From Mucidula mucida (lineage: Eukaryota; Basidiomycota; Agaricomycetes; Agaricales; Physalacriaceae), in NCBI GenBank assembly GCA_015501055.1, contig JADNYV010000009.1:533725-597724 (forward strand): a DNA stretch of 64,000 nt, given 5' to 3'. This document shows, piece after piece, positions 11,119 through 23,003 of the stretch. The notes beneath the pieces are model-generated. The model saw only the letters and a program-made list of their open reading frames with translations. It ran no database searches and was not told where the DNA came from. Made by a program: the position numbers and the translations under genes. Position 1 is the stretch's first letter. Each line of letters begins with the position of its first letter.

Positions 11119-14100
11119 GGCGCCCTCCGTCTATACGAATCTATGGTCTAGGGTCGTAATCTAGTCTGGCCGACGTCTATGAGGTGGTGGTACAGGCTTT
11201 AGCGGCGTTCAGAAGTTCATAAATGTCTAGAAGATGGCGGTGAGAGAAAAAGTCGCAGCTGACCCGTCACATGCCCCATACCCCGCATTCATGACGCTCC
11301 TTCCGACTTTGCCCAGTTTAACTCAGGTTTTATTGTTCAAGTTCTTCTAGTCCAAGGGCGTGCAATGTCGCTTCTTCCATCTATTCTCGTCTTTCAGAAA
11401 AGTAATGTTGTCCTACCTCCGTCACTCTCGGAACTTGCGCGGCACCAAAATTTCTACTGTTCTTGTCTTGTGGTCTAATATTCAATTGAGTCGGAATCTC
11501 TTACGTGTCTTCTCTATGTGGTGGACTACTGCAATGAATGGACGGTCAATGCCGAACCTATCTTGGAACAACCGCTGCTGCTCCAGACTCCAGTGCGCCC
11601 CCCGGTTTGTATGTCAGAAAGGAGGCTAACCGACGAGAATGACACGAGCAATAGCAACGGCGGAACACACTGCCTCGAACTCCATAAGTATTATTCTTGG
11701 CAGACTTCCACTTCCGTTGATGCAGGAACGTTGACAGCCAATATGCTGGAATCAAGGGAGTTACTTTGACTTGGCTTATTCGTGGGTTAATCGCGCATGT
11801 CCGCCAATAGATATTAACAAGTTCGTAGGAATCTACCGAAGTTGATCTAGCGGACGGTTAGCGGAGGAACTGCATCCAATTTCTCCCATGTATAGCCCGC
11901 CAAATACTCAATCAAAGAACGAAGACTGCGGCACACGATTCTAGTTCTCGCATTCATCTCGTTCTTGCATAAACGCCTGGGAATATTACGACTGTGGCGC
12001 TGTTCTCCATTCTTTTCTCTTCGGGTTGTATGTCTTCCATCATTTATAGCCCGTTCTGTCCACATACCTCGTATTGCCGCACTGAGAAGTACGGTGTTCT
12101 CCGAGTTCTCTTTGGCATTCGGGGAGGAGGTGAATGTCTTCCACAAAGTGAAGCGTCAGGCTCGACGCGCGAAAGCCTCATGGCTCCATTGATGCTACTG
12201 CTTTCATCCTCTCAATAAGAACGAGCCGAAAATGAGTCACGTCGCGTTGACTGTTGAATTGTGTAACGAGATACTAGCATTCATCACGTGGTCATGGAAC
12301 GTTCGTCGTGTTCTGAATCTTTACTTGTTCGAAATCAGCGTTGGTAGAGATAGCGGCGCAGTGGAGAACTTCTCATATCTAAGTATGTTCTCGTAAAGAA
12401 TGGCAATTGACGTCCGAAATGGGGCGTCTTTTGAGGCCCAACTCCGCACATCAGCGTGTTTTGTTGGAGTCTCTGAAGTCCGCCTCAAAGTACATGATTA
12501 CGTGCAATTTAGGGAACTAGATCTTAGTAACTACTTCAATACAGTACTTGAGCAGCCGCTGAGTCGTGAGAGTAATAAGAAGTGAGTAGGAAGTGGGGCA
12601 TGGAAAGCAGTGGCAAATGTCTCCTCTGCCAACAGGTCGACAACATTCTCGACGTCATCGAACAGGGCCTAAACACGTACTGTGTAAATGACCGTTGATA
12701 TGGGGGAGCACAGTATCTTATAATCAAGTTTCTTGTGTGGCGCATTATGGCATCAAAGACCTTCAGGAATTGTTCGAACAGAATCAATTCAACGCGAATT
12801 TCCCTTGTGTGGTCGCCATTTTCAGACCCGCTGCGGAGCACATTCACGGGGATCTTGCATTATCGTCGATGATGTCACATCAAGGTCTTGTTTTGACCTC
12901 ACCGTCACGTTCTCGAAGACAGTTCAGAAATCTCGTTGTACCCATTCTTGGCCGATACTATTCGGTTGCGTGGAAGTCCGAAGGCCCCATATGCACCAGC
13001 CATCGTTTTCGGGTCTCTCTGGTCGCAATTCCCCACTGCTTTTTGCCGACTATGTCCTCGAATCACAGCCGGGATTACTGAGAAAACATGGAAGGAGATG
13101 CGTCGGGCGTGGAGAGGACAATAGAAAGGTGGCGCACAGTCGTCTTTCCCAAGTGCGTCGCGCTCAGCTTTCCCAGTTTTTTCTGTCCAACAGGCATACA
13201 GGCACTACAAGGCAGATAGTGTATCATTAAGCACAGCAGCCAGGCAATACTCAATTCGACGATCGCCTCATAGAGGTTCCGGATAGACATCAGCGACCCA
13301 GACACGCTCCCGCTCATTGATAACCGCAATGTATTTCACCAGCGGCGGAGATTATGGACAGCTTGACCAGCAGTTGTCGCAGTGGTGATCATGGAGTCAG
13401 ACCAGTTGTGAGGCAAACTCAAAGTCTCGTCGTCCCAGGTGAGAGCCAGCACTTTTGTTGCGAGCTCATCATTTCGCCGAAGCGACAGATCCTCAATTTA
13501 AAAACCAATGACTTCGGCGCTGTTAAAGCTGTAGCATCACGATAATTGACTTGAAATGACCTACAACGCTCTTGATTCACCACGAAACCGGACAATTCGA
13601 TCCGCAACAAGTGTGGCGTACATCATGCACATCACCAACTCACCAAACACACTGTTTGCAGGTAACACCGACAGGGTGCGTTTGCACTGCCGTGATAGAA
13701 TCAAGCTGTTCTGAATGCACTATAAGTGCATAGACGCCACGGCCGCTCCACGGTCTCAGGTGGAGTCAAAAGATCCGAAGGCATGCCAGCCTAATGTGAT
13801 ACTCCGCACTTAGTGCTGACTGAGGTAGGTCCATGCTATAGTTCTGGCAGTCGCTACTAGTACCGGCGCTCAAAGGGAGTCAAAGCTCGCGATCCCTTGC
13901 GTTAATCGTAAAGTTCTTGCCACAACTATATTTGAGACTGACGTACGTGGTGCCCATCTAGTTTGGTTCGTCGAAATGGTACGAAAGTTCGGGAAGATTC
14001 CATTGATTCGGTCAGTTGCTTATAGTTCGACCCGTCGTGAGAGACATCGCCATATTCACTTCATCCATGGAAGATATGCGTTCACTGGATCCCCTAGAAG

Positions 14101-14299
14101 ATTGGCTTGAGACACATGTACTTGGTCAGTCAATTTGAGGCGCTTAATAAGAAGAGAACTGACAGATCATTCTTCCATTTCCATACTGACAGGCATACTA
14201 TCGCCGCCGCTCTCGGGACAATCGACTGTAAGTGGGTATTGGTTTCGTTTCCAGAGTCATTTGTGCTGAACGCAGTATATAGGGTTGCTCTGCAAAGAC
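11119..14299. other. Gene-poor 3.2-kb stretch
   Basis: No gene model is supported on either strand. The longest open frames (12695-13081 and 12733-13230 plus, 12536-12847 minus) overlap one another and contain no motif I recognise. A short plus-strand frame (11518-11769) is protein-like but unassigned. A CACGTG lies near 12285. This stretch may hold a decayed gene or mobile-element relic. Confidence 0.35.
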
Positions 14300-15300
14300 T
14301 GGGGACTTAGTCGGTCCGAGGTCTAACGTCACCTCTGATATCATTCTCGACCCCATACCACCAAACAAGTCTCCAGGCTCATCACTCTTCATGGTGAGTG
14401 GCCAGTCAGTTGGCATTTGCTATCATGCGCGTTAATATCTTTCGAGGGCCCAGACAGCATCCAGGGCAACGTTGAGCTCCAAGTCTCGAGGATTTTTCAT
14501 GCAGGCACGCGTATTAATGGTCGACCGCCAGATTGTGCCCTCCTTTCGTCTGATGACATAAAATTCTTCTTTCATGCCTCCGTGGCATCGGCAACTTCGC
14601 TGGGAAAGCACAACCGCTGTAGAGTCCAAGACGATGCAGCAGTGCTGAATGTAATTCTACATACATTATACAATCTCTCGTGTGCGCAATTCCAGCCGTC
14701 GTTCGAGTCGCTCGTCCAAGCGGTGGAGCGTATGCGGGTTTATGGGATGGATCCGCGGCTGTACATTACGCCAACGAACGCGACGTTTGACGTCCTCTTG
14801 AGCCACGCGTCTTTCCGGCCACTGGAGCTTTTCGCTTTGGCAGCGCATCTGGACATTTACGCCCTCGCGGCTCCGACCTCTTCTCATCTCCTCTCGCTCA
14901 AGCTTTTTTCGCTCTCGGACGATATCTGTGAACGAATTGGCCCCAAGTATCTCGCTCGACTTTACAATCTTCATACGCAGCGGGTGGCGACGCTGAAGGA
15001 GCTCGTATATACGCTTCCTGCAAGGCACACCGACACGCCGCGATGCGGAAAGCAGGATTGGCAGGAAACGCTTGTTCGTGAATGGTCAGTGACGGTGGCG
15101 TACCTGTGCCACGATGCGACTCCTGGTGAGAACCATTTTCCTCTTTTGATTCGTACGATGCTGATGTTGCGTTAGATATCCGCGAACTTTTTGGTCTCTA
15201 AATTTAGACCTATCAAGAAGTCGCTGTCTTGCAAGTTGTGTGTGCAGGCGCTGGAAGAGGATTGGACCAGCTCTCGCGACAGTGGGCTGCTGTCAGGTGC
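14300..15300 (+). pseudogene. BTB/POZ-like protein of mushroom type, with 3' frameshift
   Basis: The core frame 14417-15175 matches the expanded Agaricomycete BTB-like family: PDCALLSSDDIKFFFHAS as the BTB opening, then AAVLNVILHTLYNLSC, QPSFESLVQAVERMRVYGMD, then FRPLELFALAAHLDIYALA, PTSSHLLSLKLFSLSDDICE and RIGPKYLARLYNLH. An upstream exon near 14310-14394 (SNVTSDIILDPIPPN) probably precedes it. Near the end the family normally reads on from LSCKLC into a valine/tryptophan-rich helix; here LSCKLCVQAL lies in one frame and LSRQWAAV in another, so one base appears lost or gained near 15250. Such proteins are usually adaptors or unknown. It may be a functional gene with an assembly error or a recent pseudogene. 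The start codon is unclear. Confidence 0.6.
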
Positions 15301-16800
15301 GTGCGTCCTTTATCCAGAAACAATGTCTCATCAGTTTACAGTGTACCATTTGAGAGTGTCATTGTTCTTGGGTTTCGATGGATATTTGATGTTCATGCGA
15401 TGTATAAATGAAGCTTGGGTTTCTCTCCTACTGTCTAGCTGGTTGATGTGTCTGCCTCTTAGGACGAGGCGTTGTGGATCTTACTGTGATAAGCGAGAGT
15501 GGAGTCCAGATGTCTGGGTGAACACCCGACATCAATGGTAGCCCAGATTACCAACAGTCAAGCGCTGAGGAAGCCCATTTTGAATAGTATGCAGTGTACT
15601 TCCTGTCGACGGACACCTCTTATCACGTACATGCACGACTCCTTCGTCAAACTTTTCCATGCCAAGACCTCATTCATCTTGATACCTTCGATGTACGTGT
15701 ACCGTCTTCTCAAATCATTCGGGGCGTCCACGCACTTACGATAAATCAATCAACGAATATCCGAACGACATGTACTGTGTTGAAGGAAGCTCTTTTACAC
15801 TGCTCATTCTTGTCTCGATACCGGGATCGACTGCCCGTCTGCAACATTTGGTGGCGGTACCGAAAAGGTCGAGTTCGTCCTTGACGTATTGCGAGGATGA
15901 TCCAAGATTCCCTCGCATTTAAATGGATGTGTCGAACCGTAGGGCTTGTCTGGATGATTCTTTGATTGCGGAAGTTGGCGCTACTACAGATTTTCGGATT
16001 GCTGGCAAGTTCAAAGAGCTCTTGCTTGGTTTGGCTGAAGCTAGTGATGAGGATCCAATAACGTGAGGGCATCCACGGATCGAAGTGCTGGCGGGCAGAG
16101 AACGGCTGTCATTGACCCCTCAAGGGGATCCACACGAGTCTGGGGACTGTCGTGCAGGTTAGTTATGTATGATATACTAGTCTGAATCGAGCTTGTGTTG
16201 GAGGGGTGCGGTGATCCTGATGAGATTGCCCAAGTGAGACAGGAACATTCGGACGAGGAACGTTGCGTGGATCAAACGACGCGCGGAACCTAGGGCGCTT
16301 TTAAAACCGCGGTAAGTAACAGTTGCTTCTGGGATACAATGCACTTCTTGCTTTAACAGCATGGCGTTCACGCTTCCGTCATTTACAGTCCAGTCGTTCG
16401 CGTGCTCCACCGACGCTGAGTTATCGCAGTGCCCTACCTTTCGAACATGTCACGCCATCCCGGGCACAAGGACGTATCTTATCATAGGCTGATGGAGAGG
16501 CCAAGGCAAGTCAACGATTTTGGGGATGCAGGCACCATTTGGGCGTCGTTGCTTCACGGGCGCAGGAAGGGACAATGGGAGGTCGAGATTCTATGGGCGG
16601 CGAGGGCACGGAAACGTATCTCGAGCCGTGGCAGTGGAGAATAGCAGGGTGGGTGAATGTACGATACTCGTCCTACCGCTATAAACCGTTGTGCGAATGC
16701 CATTGTAATGCTGCGAGACACAGAATAATGGCATTTTTGTCTTCCACATGAGAGGGTCTGCGAATACTATATGTATTCAACATGTCCGAGACGCAGAATA
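15301..16800. other. No supported gene
   Basis: Several short frames exist. One plus-strand stretch ending at about 16063 (with TTDFRIAGKFKELLLGLAEA) looks protein-like and may be the tail of a lost gene, but I cannot place it in a family. Two similar 25-bp pieces around 16713 and 16787 (GAGACRCAGAATAATG core) form an imperfect direct repeat. Confidence 0.3.
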
Positions 16801-17064
16801 ATGATGGCATTTGCCGCAATTTCTTTTTTTCTGTTCGTTTTTTTTCTTCAACGCGGGAACGGATTTCCATCTACGGCTGAGAATGATTATGGGGCATCAT
16901 GTAGTTACTCTGACGATCAAACAGAATACGGAATTAATTATGACAGTGGCGCTTGCGCTGAACGGAAATCGCAAGGTACCGAGCTGACCCAAGAGCTCCC
17001 GGGGAAGACGGAAAAAGAAGGCGTGATTAGGAGCTCGATTTACTGTAACCGTGAAGGCCGGTAG
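16801..17064 (+). CDS. Possible small secreted protein
   Basis: An 87-aa frame starting MMAFAAISFFLFVFFLQ has a strongly hydrophobic N-terminus like a signal peptide, with a likely cleavage after RGNG or nearby. The mature part is hydrophilic, rich in E, S, D and G, with three cysteines (in GASCSYSD, SGACAER and IYCNRE). An upstream in-frame start exists at 16771. It matches the general pattern of small secreted fungal proteins, but no homolog is recognised and no intron supports it. The hydrophobic part could equally be a T-rich tract by chance. Confidence 0.3.
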   Translation: MMAFAAISFFLFVFFLQRGNGFPSTAENDYGASCSYSDDQTEYGINYDSGACAERKSQGTELTQELPGKTEKEGVIRSSIYCNREGR

Positions 17065-17638
17065 ATGGTGAAATTCGATTGCTAAAATGAGCGCCACATA
17101 AAGGGAATGACATTTCCCGTTTACGTCCCGCTATAGCGGGATAACTACAATAGTGTCATGCCGCTGGCCGGGATGCTGCCATGATTATCCTGCCACCAAG
17201 AGCACGACAACATGGACATAAACACGCTGATGTGCTTCATCCCGCGAACATGTGTCTTTTCTTCCATAATTCCCACTCAGCAATGAAATACTAGAGTCAA
17301 GATGATGTGTACAATTTTTCTATACGACAGATAACTAACAGAACCCTATACAACAGCTTGTTTATTTGAGCTTTGAGAACAATAAATATGTATCGTACAT
17401 GCCACTATCCACAGTATCCGGAATACATAAATAAACTCAGGAAGGCAAGGAAAACGGGAGTCGTCAATCTTACAGGACGTTTGACCAACAACAGGGTCGG
17501 GGGCCTTGTCTAAGGTCAAAGGACCGGCAGAAAGCTGATGTTGCTCGACGAGAGAAAAAGGTAATAGGACGCGTAATGTTCATGTCAAAGAAAGTTCCGG
17601 GGGTTGGTGAATGGCTGATATAGATCAAGTTGACGAAA
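17065..17638. other. Intergenic with 16-bp palindrome
   Basis: About 570 bp without a gene. A perfect palindrome TCCCGCTATAGCGGGA lies at 17126-17141. The rest is AT-richer and probably serves as 3' flank of the Zn2Cys6 gene. Confidence 0.4.
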
Positions 17639-18536
17639 TCAAGTAGACTCATGGTCGCTGAGATCACCCTCTGCATCCGTCTCGCCTTCCGAAGTCTTGG
17701 CACGCTTGGGTGCAGACTCGTCCGAGCTGGAGGAGCGTCGTTTGCGAGAGGAGAGCATATCTGCACCGCCTGTTGCCGCGATGACGACGCCGGGATTGAC
17801 GCCCTCATCGGAAGCAGGCGGTTTATCTTGATTCGGGGCTTGGGGTGGTGCTGAGCCACCGACAAAAGGAGGGGGGTAGCCGTAAGGCGGCACAAAGTAC
17901 GGGATGACGGGTGGGCCGCCTTCTTGACCCTCGCCCCCAACAGCGACAAAGTGGCCCGGAGGGTAATAGATTGGGTAAAATCCAGGTCCGCCAGCTTCAG
18001 GAGGTGGGAGGGGCTGGCCATTGGCATCTGTAGGTGGCGGACCATTGGGGTCTACCGGAGGCGGGGGTGGCGGGGGAGGTTGATATTCTGAACAGTAGTT
18101 AGTATTACATTCCGGTACTAGGGAGGATACTTGCCAGCGTTCTCGGGAAAATCGACGGTCTTGCTTTTGCGTTTATATGGACCGCGTTTTATTCCCTTTT
18201 TGCGCTCCTTGCGCTGGCCATCGACACAGGCCTCTGCAATGCCGTACTTTGTGCAGCGCTCGCACGGGCGCGACTCGTCGCATCGCTTACACGCCAAGGC
18301 GCAATTTGTGCACTAAGATGAATGAGCACCAATGTTGTTTATCGAACACGTTCTGCGTACCGCCATTTTCACTTGCTTGCGTTTGGGTCGCCCGGCTGAC
18401 TGGGGCGGCGAGGCTGGCTGCACTGGGAATGCTGATGAACGAGTCAATACATTTGTACGCGTTTGAAGAGAATGCACGTACGCTGCCCAGGCGGTGTATA
18501 TGCGTATACGACGCCCGGTGGCGCGTGGAACATCAT
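17639..18536 (-). CDS. Zn2Cys6 fungal transcription factor, short form
   Basis: Exons by eye are 18536-18482, 18431-18361, 18314 to about 18137, and about 18087-17639. The third exon opens with CTNCALACKRCDESRPCERC and continues TKYGIAEAC, which fits Cys spacing C-x2-C-x6-C-x5-C-x2-C-x8-C of binuclear zinc clusters, with one extra cysteine between the second and third ligands. A basic run with KKGIKRGPYKRK follows, as in basidiomycete members of this type. The C-terminal half is proline/glycine-rich, ending in a Ser/Asp/Glu-rich tail with a KRRSSSSDES-like nuclear signal. The intron after exon 3 begins GCAAGT, a GC-AG intron. Upstream of the chosen start, proline-rich text continues in the two other frames (GGTFPPPPPPGVYPP, then MFAYPPPEGENGVP), so two base losses may hide a longer N-terminus. 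Target genes are unknown. Confidence 0.75.
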
Positions 18537-20176
18537 GAAGGCGCCAGGAGGGGCACGCCGTTTTCACCCTCGGGCGGCGGGTACGCGAACATGGCGGATA
18601 GACGCCTGGCGGAGGTGGTGGGGGAAAAGTGCCACCATTATAATGTGAAAATGGGGAGGCAAAGGGTAAGCGACAGGCTCAGCCTGCTTGGGCTGCTCTG
18701 TCGCCATGGTATAAGAATTTTATTCTGATTTTATGCTGCATTTTGGAGAGATAAGACGAGGCAGAGCAAAGCGAAGCAGATCACTCACTTTCAAACTGCG
18801 ACAGAAAATCCAGCGCCGCTCAGACTTGGAGGTCCGAATTCAAGCTGAGTTTGGCGGAGATGAATCAACATAAACAAAGGCAAAGCCTTATAAGGCTACT
18901 GCCCACTTGGACTCGGACTGGCCCAACTATGTCGTCCTTCTCGTCGTCGTGTACCGCAGGGAGACCAGCTAACTCAAGGGAACAATGATAACAAACAGAT
19001 TCCGTTGTTAAAGGTATTTTGTCTGTACGTGTAGGGGCGCTTTGAAGCTTAACCAAATCTCTCGCCGTAATCCCATCCTGACACTCATTCTCTTGCTGTC
19101 TCCATCCCTGCACCAGAGCACCCCGGCATACCTGAGGTCGTAATGGTCTATTGGTCTGCCGACTGCTAGGGCACTTTCTGAGGGTGCCATGGCCCATTTT
19201 CGCCACTGATGGCTCCGCTCGAACTACTTTACTCCGCTCAAATGCCCTATCTGTCTACCTTTTCACCTCTAATCTGTTGATGCCTCGTCCCTGTCCCTGA
19301 CGCAGTTGATAGTCCATCAGTGCAATAATGACACCACCATCATAGGTCATCGCCTAGTTATCCATTTCTTCTGCGCGCTCTCTACCTCGTCTCGGCTTGT
19401 TGTCACTCCAATTATCTCAAGCACAGCCCGAGCACCAAATGGGACGTACCATCAAGTAGTGACCGTCTCGATGGTCCAATTCATCTCGGCCTCGCTCCTT
19501 ACTTCACTCCTCCCCCTCCAATACGTTTCAGGGTCCAGATTATGCTATCTCCGTCTTTTCTAACGAGTTGCTCTTGTCAGTGATCTCCAGAGACGTGCAC
19601 CAGATGTGCGCAGTCATTTGACCTCTCATCAAGCACCCAAATCTTTTCTGACATCCGAAACATCCATCTCTGCGCTCGGGTTCTCTATACAGCTTTGGGT
19701 GTATCAACGTACATCAGGACTCCAGGTTGTCCCTTACGCGATTTGTGTAGGACCATGTGTTCTTTACTTATCTTCTCTATAGCTCTCATCTTGACTGGAC
19801 CCTCTGTTCCACATCCTGGACTTCCATTCAAGACGTACCCGGGCCGGGCGGTTCAACAGTTTTCATGAAGAGGGAACTGTTTGTGATTCTGTAGCCTATT
19901 GCTACTTCCTAATCGATGACGGGATGCGATGAGAACGAACGGTGACAACTCACCAACAGATGATCTTACCCCGTCGAATTCAATAATTTGGTCTTGTGTT
20001 ATTTTCTCTCAGAACTTGCCGGCGTTAGATGCAAGTCCTGAGGATGTCTTCTTCGCTGCCATATTTCTTGCCCGTCTGGCGCTCCATCAGCCAATTACAC
20101 ATCTTTTTTCTTACCAATCTCTTACTCATTCATCAAATTTTCGAACGCGCTCCAGTATAAAACAACTCTCCCGACG
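18537..20176. other. No supported gene
   Basis: About 1.6 kb with only short unsupported frames on both strands. It lies upstream of the OYE pseudogene and upstream of the Zn2Cys6 gene and likely holds that gene's promoter. Confidence 0.35.
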
Positions 20177-21190
20177 GTGTTCCAGCCTCTCACTATTCGG
20201 GGAGTAAACTTCCAAAACAGGATCTTCGTGATTAGTTTGCGATGGCTCTCAGTGAACGTTCGTCTAGGTCGCGCCCATTGCCAGGCCAATGATGGATTCC
20301 TCGCTCCCTGGCATGTGTCTCATCGTAAGTCTCAATCCCTTCAACGTGCATCACTATAATCCAACTGGCAAAGTACCAAAAGTTGGAGGTATCTGTATTT
20401 TAGGCGCGCGCCTGGACTCGCTATCTCCTGAGGGGCGTATTACCCCAGAGTGGCTGGGTATCTGGTCGGATGCGCACGCTGAGGCGATGCGCCCGGTCGT
20501 GGAGTTTGCGCACTCGCTCAATCAGAAGATGGCTTTCAGCTGGTGCATGCTGGGAGAAAGGCCTCGACGGTCGCGCCGTGGCTTCCCGGTCGAATGTTGC
20601 AGATGAGGATAACATTGTGGGACCGGATGCTGTCCTGTTCGCAGAAGATTTTCCGATTCCCAAACCGCTGACTGTTGAGGAGATCAAAGGGTTGTTCAAG
20701 CGTTCAAGGATGCGGCTATTCGTTCCGTCAACGTTGGCTTTGAGTAAGATTCTCTTCTATTTAGACAAATATTTTCATTTCTTCCAGCGTCGTAGAAATC
20801 CACTCTGCCCACGGTTATTAACTCCTTCCTATCTCCGACGAGCAACAGTCGCACCCCACGAACCTCATTCGCCTCCCGCTCGAGGTGGTGGACGCGGTGC
20901 GTAGTGTCATCCCCGAAACCATGCCTCTTTTTTAGGTAAGAATACTCACGTTCACCTTTCGTCCAACAAATCCCAAGAATTTCTGCTACGGAAGGACTCG
21001 AGGAATCTCTTCCGGATACGCCATGCTGGCGCATCGAAGATGTCGTGCGTCTTGCGCCACTTCTCGCCAAACCTGGTGCCGACTTCCTGAACGTCTCTGC
21101 TGGGGGGAATCACATCAAGCACACGTTCCGCGCTGGACCCGCTTACCAGACGCCGATGGTCACTGGGGCCTACAACTTCAAGTAAGTAGA
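20177..21190 (+). pseudogene. Decayed Old Yellow Enzyme copy
   Basis: Clear pieces of an OYE in the correct order but in changing frames: [66 protein letters not shown], then HAGRKASTV-like text only after a frame change, [35 protein letters not shown] with MPLF followed by a stop, and ISATEGLEESLPDTPCWR to DFLNVSAGGNHIK and GPAYQTPMVTGAYNF. The C-terminal barrel segment (phosphate-binding part) is missing, and the [11 protein letters not shown] active-site block is gone. Intron positions match those of the intact gene at 7723-9155, so it arose by DNA duplication, not by retrocopying. Confidence 0.85.
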
Positions 21191-23003
21191 CGTCATTACC
21201 TTATTTCTGATTTTAGATGCAATTTAAAAGATATTTCTAATGCAGTAAAGCGAGGGCGAATCATCGGGTTATGAGCACTGCTAGATAGGAAGAAACCTTA
21301 TTGACGATGGAAGTACCGACGGAGGTCCCGAGGAACAGACCCCTGCCCCACTTTGCTGCAGTACCACCTGTGATTATCAGTCAATCCGACCATTTGAAAC
21401 AGCTATCGCTTGCGAGGGAAAGGTCCCTGCTAGTATATGACCTTCCAGTCATTGCAACAGACCAACGGACTTGGGCAAGAGAAATGAGTTGCTTCTACTT
21501 CCGCGCGGCGGGTTAGAAGCGGGTATCGAAGACCCATGATCATGTCAAGGGTTAGCAACATTCACAGAGGGGAAGAGCCCTATGGGAACGGTTCTACGAT
21601 GCACTAGCATGGAGAACTGAGCAATCGCCGGACATTGCGTGCGAACAGTGCGTCAAAGCGGCGGCCGAACTGGATAGGCCTGTCTATGAACGAGGTGATG
21701 CGTTGAAAAGTGGCAGTATCTTCTGCTTTCTGAGGAAGCTGTAATCCAACATCAGTTCAAGTCGAATATAACTGAAAGGTACTGAGCTGAGCAGGACTCA
21801 GATCATAGATAGTCCGAAAGGAAGCGGCCTTACTCTCGATCTTTCGGAACAACCTGGCTCATCGGTGGCTCAAGGTGGTTTGTTGATGAATGTACTTAAT
21901 CGCTTGAGACGCTTGATCTGGATGAAAACGACTCAGCCGACAAACATAAATGATAAAGTCGGTGTGCATACGCCGTCATGCGTACCTTTGAGATCCTTTA
22001 TTAAGAAACTGACTTCACACAGGACGGCGAGGCGACATGCCTAGTCGCCGGTTTCGTCAATGAGAACAGGCCCAGAAGTCTTATGAGTGCAAACCTGGAA
22101 TAGAGGTGGTGCCACGCGCAGACCATCTACTTATTGTCCCCGCTAAGAAGGCGTTGGGGTGAGCCACCCGGGCCCAACGCTGTAGCCAATGCGTGCGTGG
22201 ACTGTAGATATGACAGATTTTGTGAGCAGGTTACGCAGTGCGCAGTACAGGACACCAGCTCCGGAGCAAAAAAAGCATAAATCCGCGCTGCCGAGGAGAT
22301 TAATAGCACTGTATTCTCCTTGATTTTAACGCGGCCCTTTGCAAGGTGAATGACCGATGGATCAAGATCCTTCGGACGGTATCGCAGTAAGTGCATTTCT
22401 TGGTGAAGGCATTGTATCAAACCTGTGGTCGACAACGAAAGTAAGTACTATGGGACGATACATCTTGAACCTCTGTAGGCGAATTTATGACTTACTGGGA
22501 GCGTATTTGTAGGTTACGCCACACATGGCCCGAAAAGATCGCAGATAAAGAAAACCTTGTTGGATTGGACACAAGACTTAATCATGCGCAAGGACGTTAA
22601 AGATTTCAGTCGGAAAAGTCTCCATGCGACCCTTAGAGGCGGAGAAGATCGCTCCAGATGTTCCTCTTAAAGTTATCTGTGAAATAATGCGCCGGCGTCG
22701 ACGGTCTAGTATGATCTGAGTCTGTCGTCGAGTATGGGCGTGAATTTATGGTAAGGAAATGAGACGGAGCACCTAGTCATATTGTGTGTAGCTTGGACCT
22801 TTCGAGACGTTGAGGCCTGGCAGTACTTGGCTCTGACTTGGCTCTGGAAATGTAAGAACGTGCGAGAGCCGACCAAGATTGAGGAAGATCCGGCCCGAGA
22901 TCCGAAGCCCGTGAATTTTCTTAATCCTTTACCATCATCTTCAGTTGGCTTCTATCATCGTTCTCTACGTCTTGAGGAACACTTCTTGTTTAAATCGCAC
23001 AGA
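21191..23003. other. No supported gene
   Basis: About 1.8 kb between the OYE pseudogene and DPH2. Only short, motif-free frames occur. The last part is the DPH2 5' region; an open frame from 22782 runs into the DPH2 start but lacks family similarity before the Met at 23004. Confidence 0.35.

Noticed and set aside
12536..13330. Possible gene on either strand
   Set aside because: Overlapping frames on both strands, no recognisable motif and no consistent set of splice sites.
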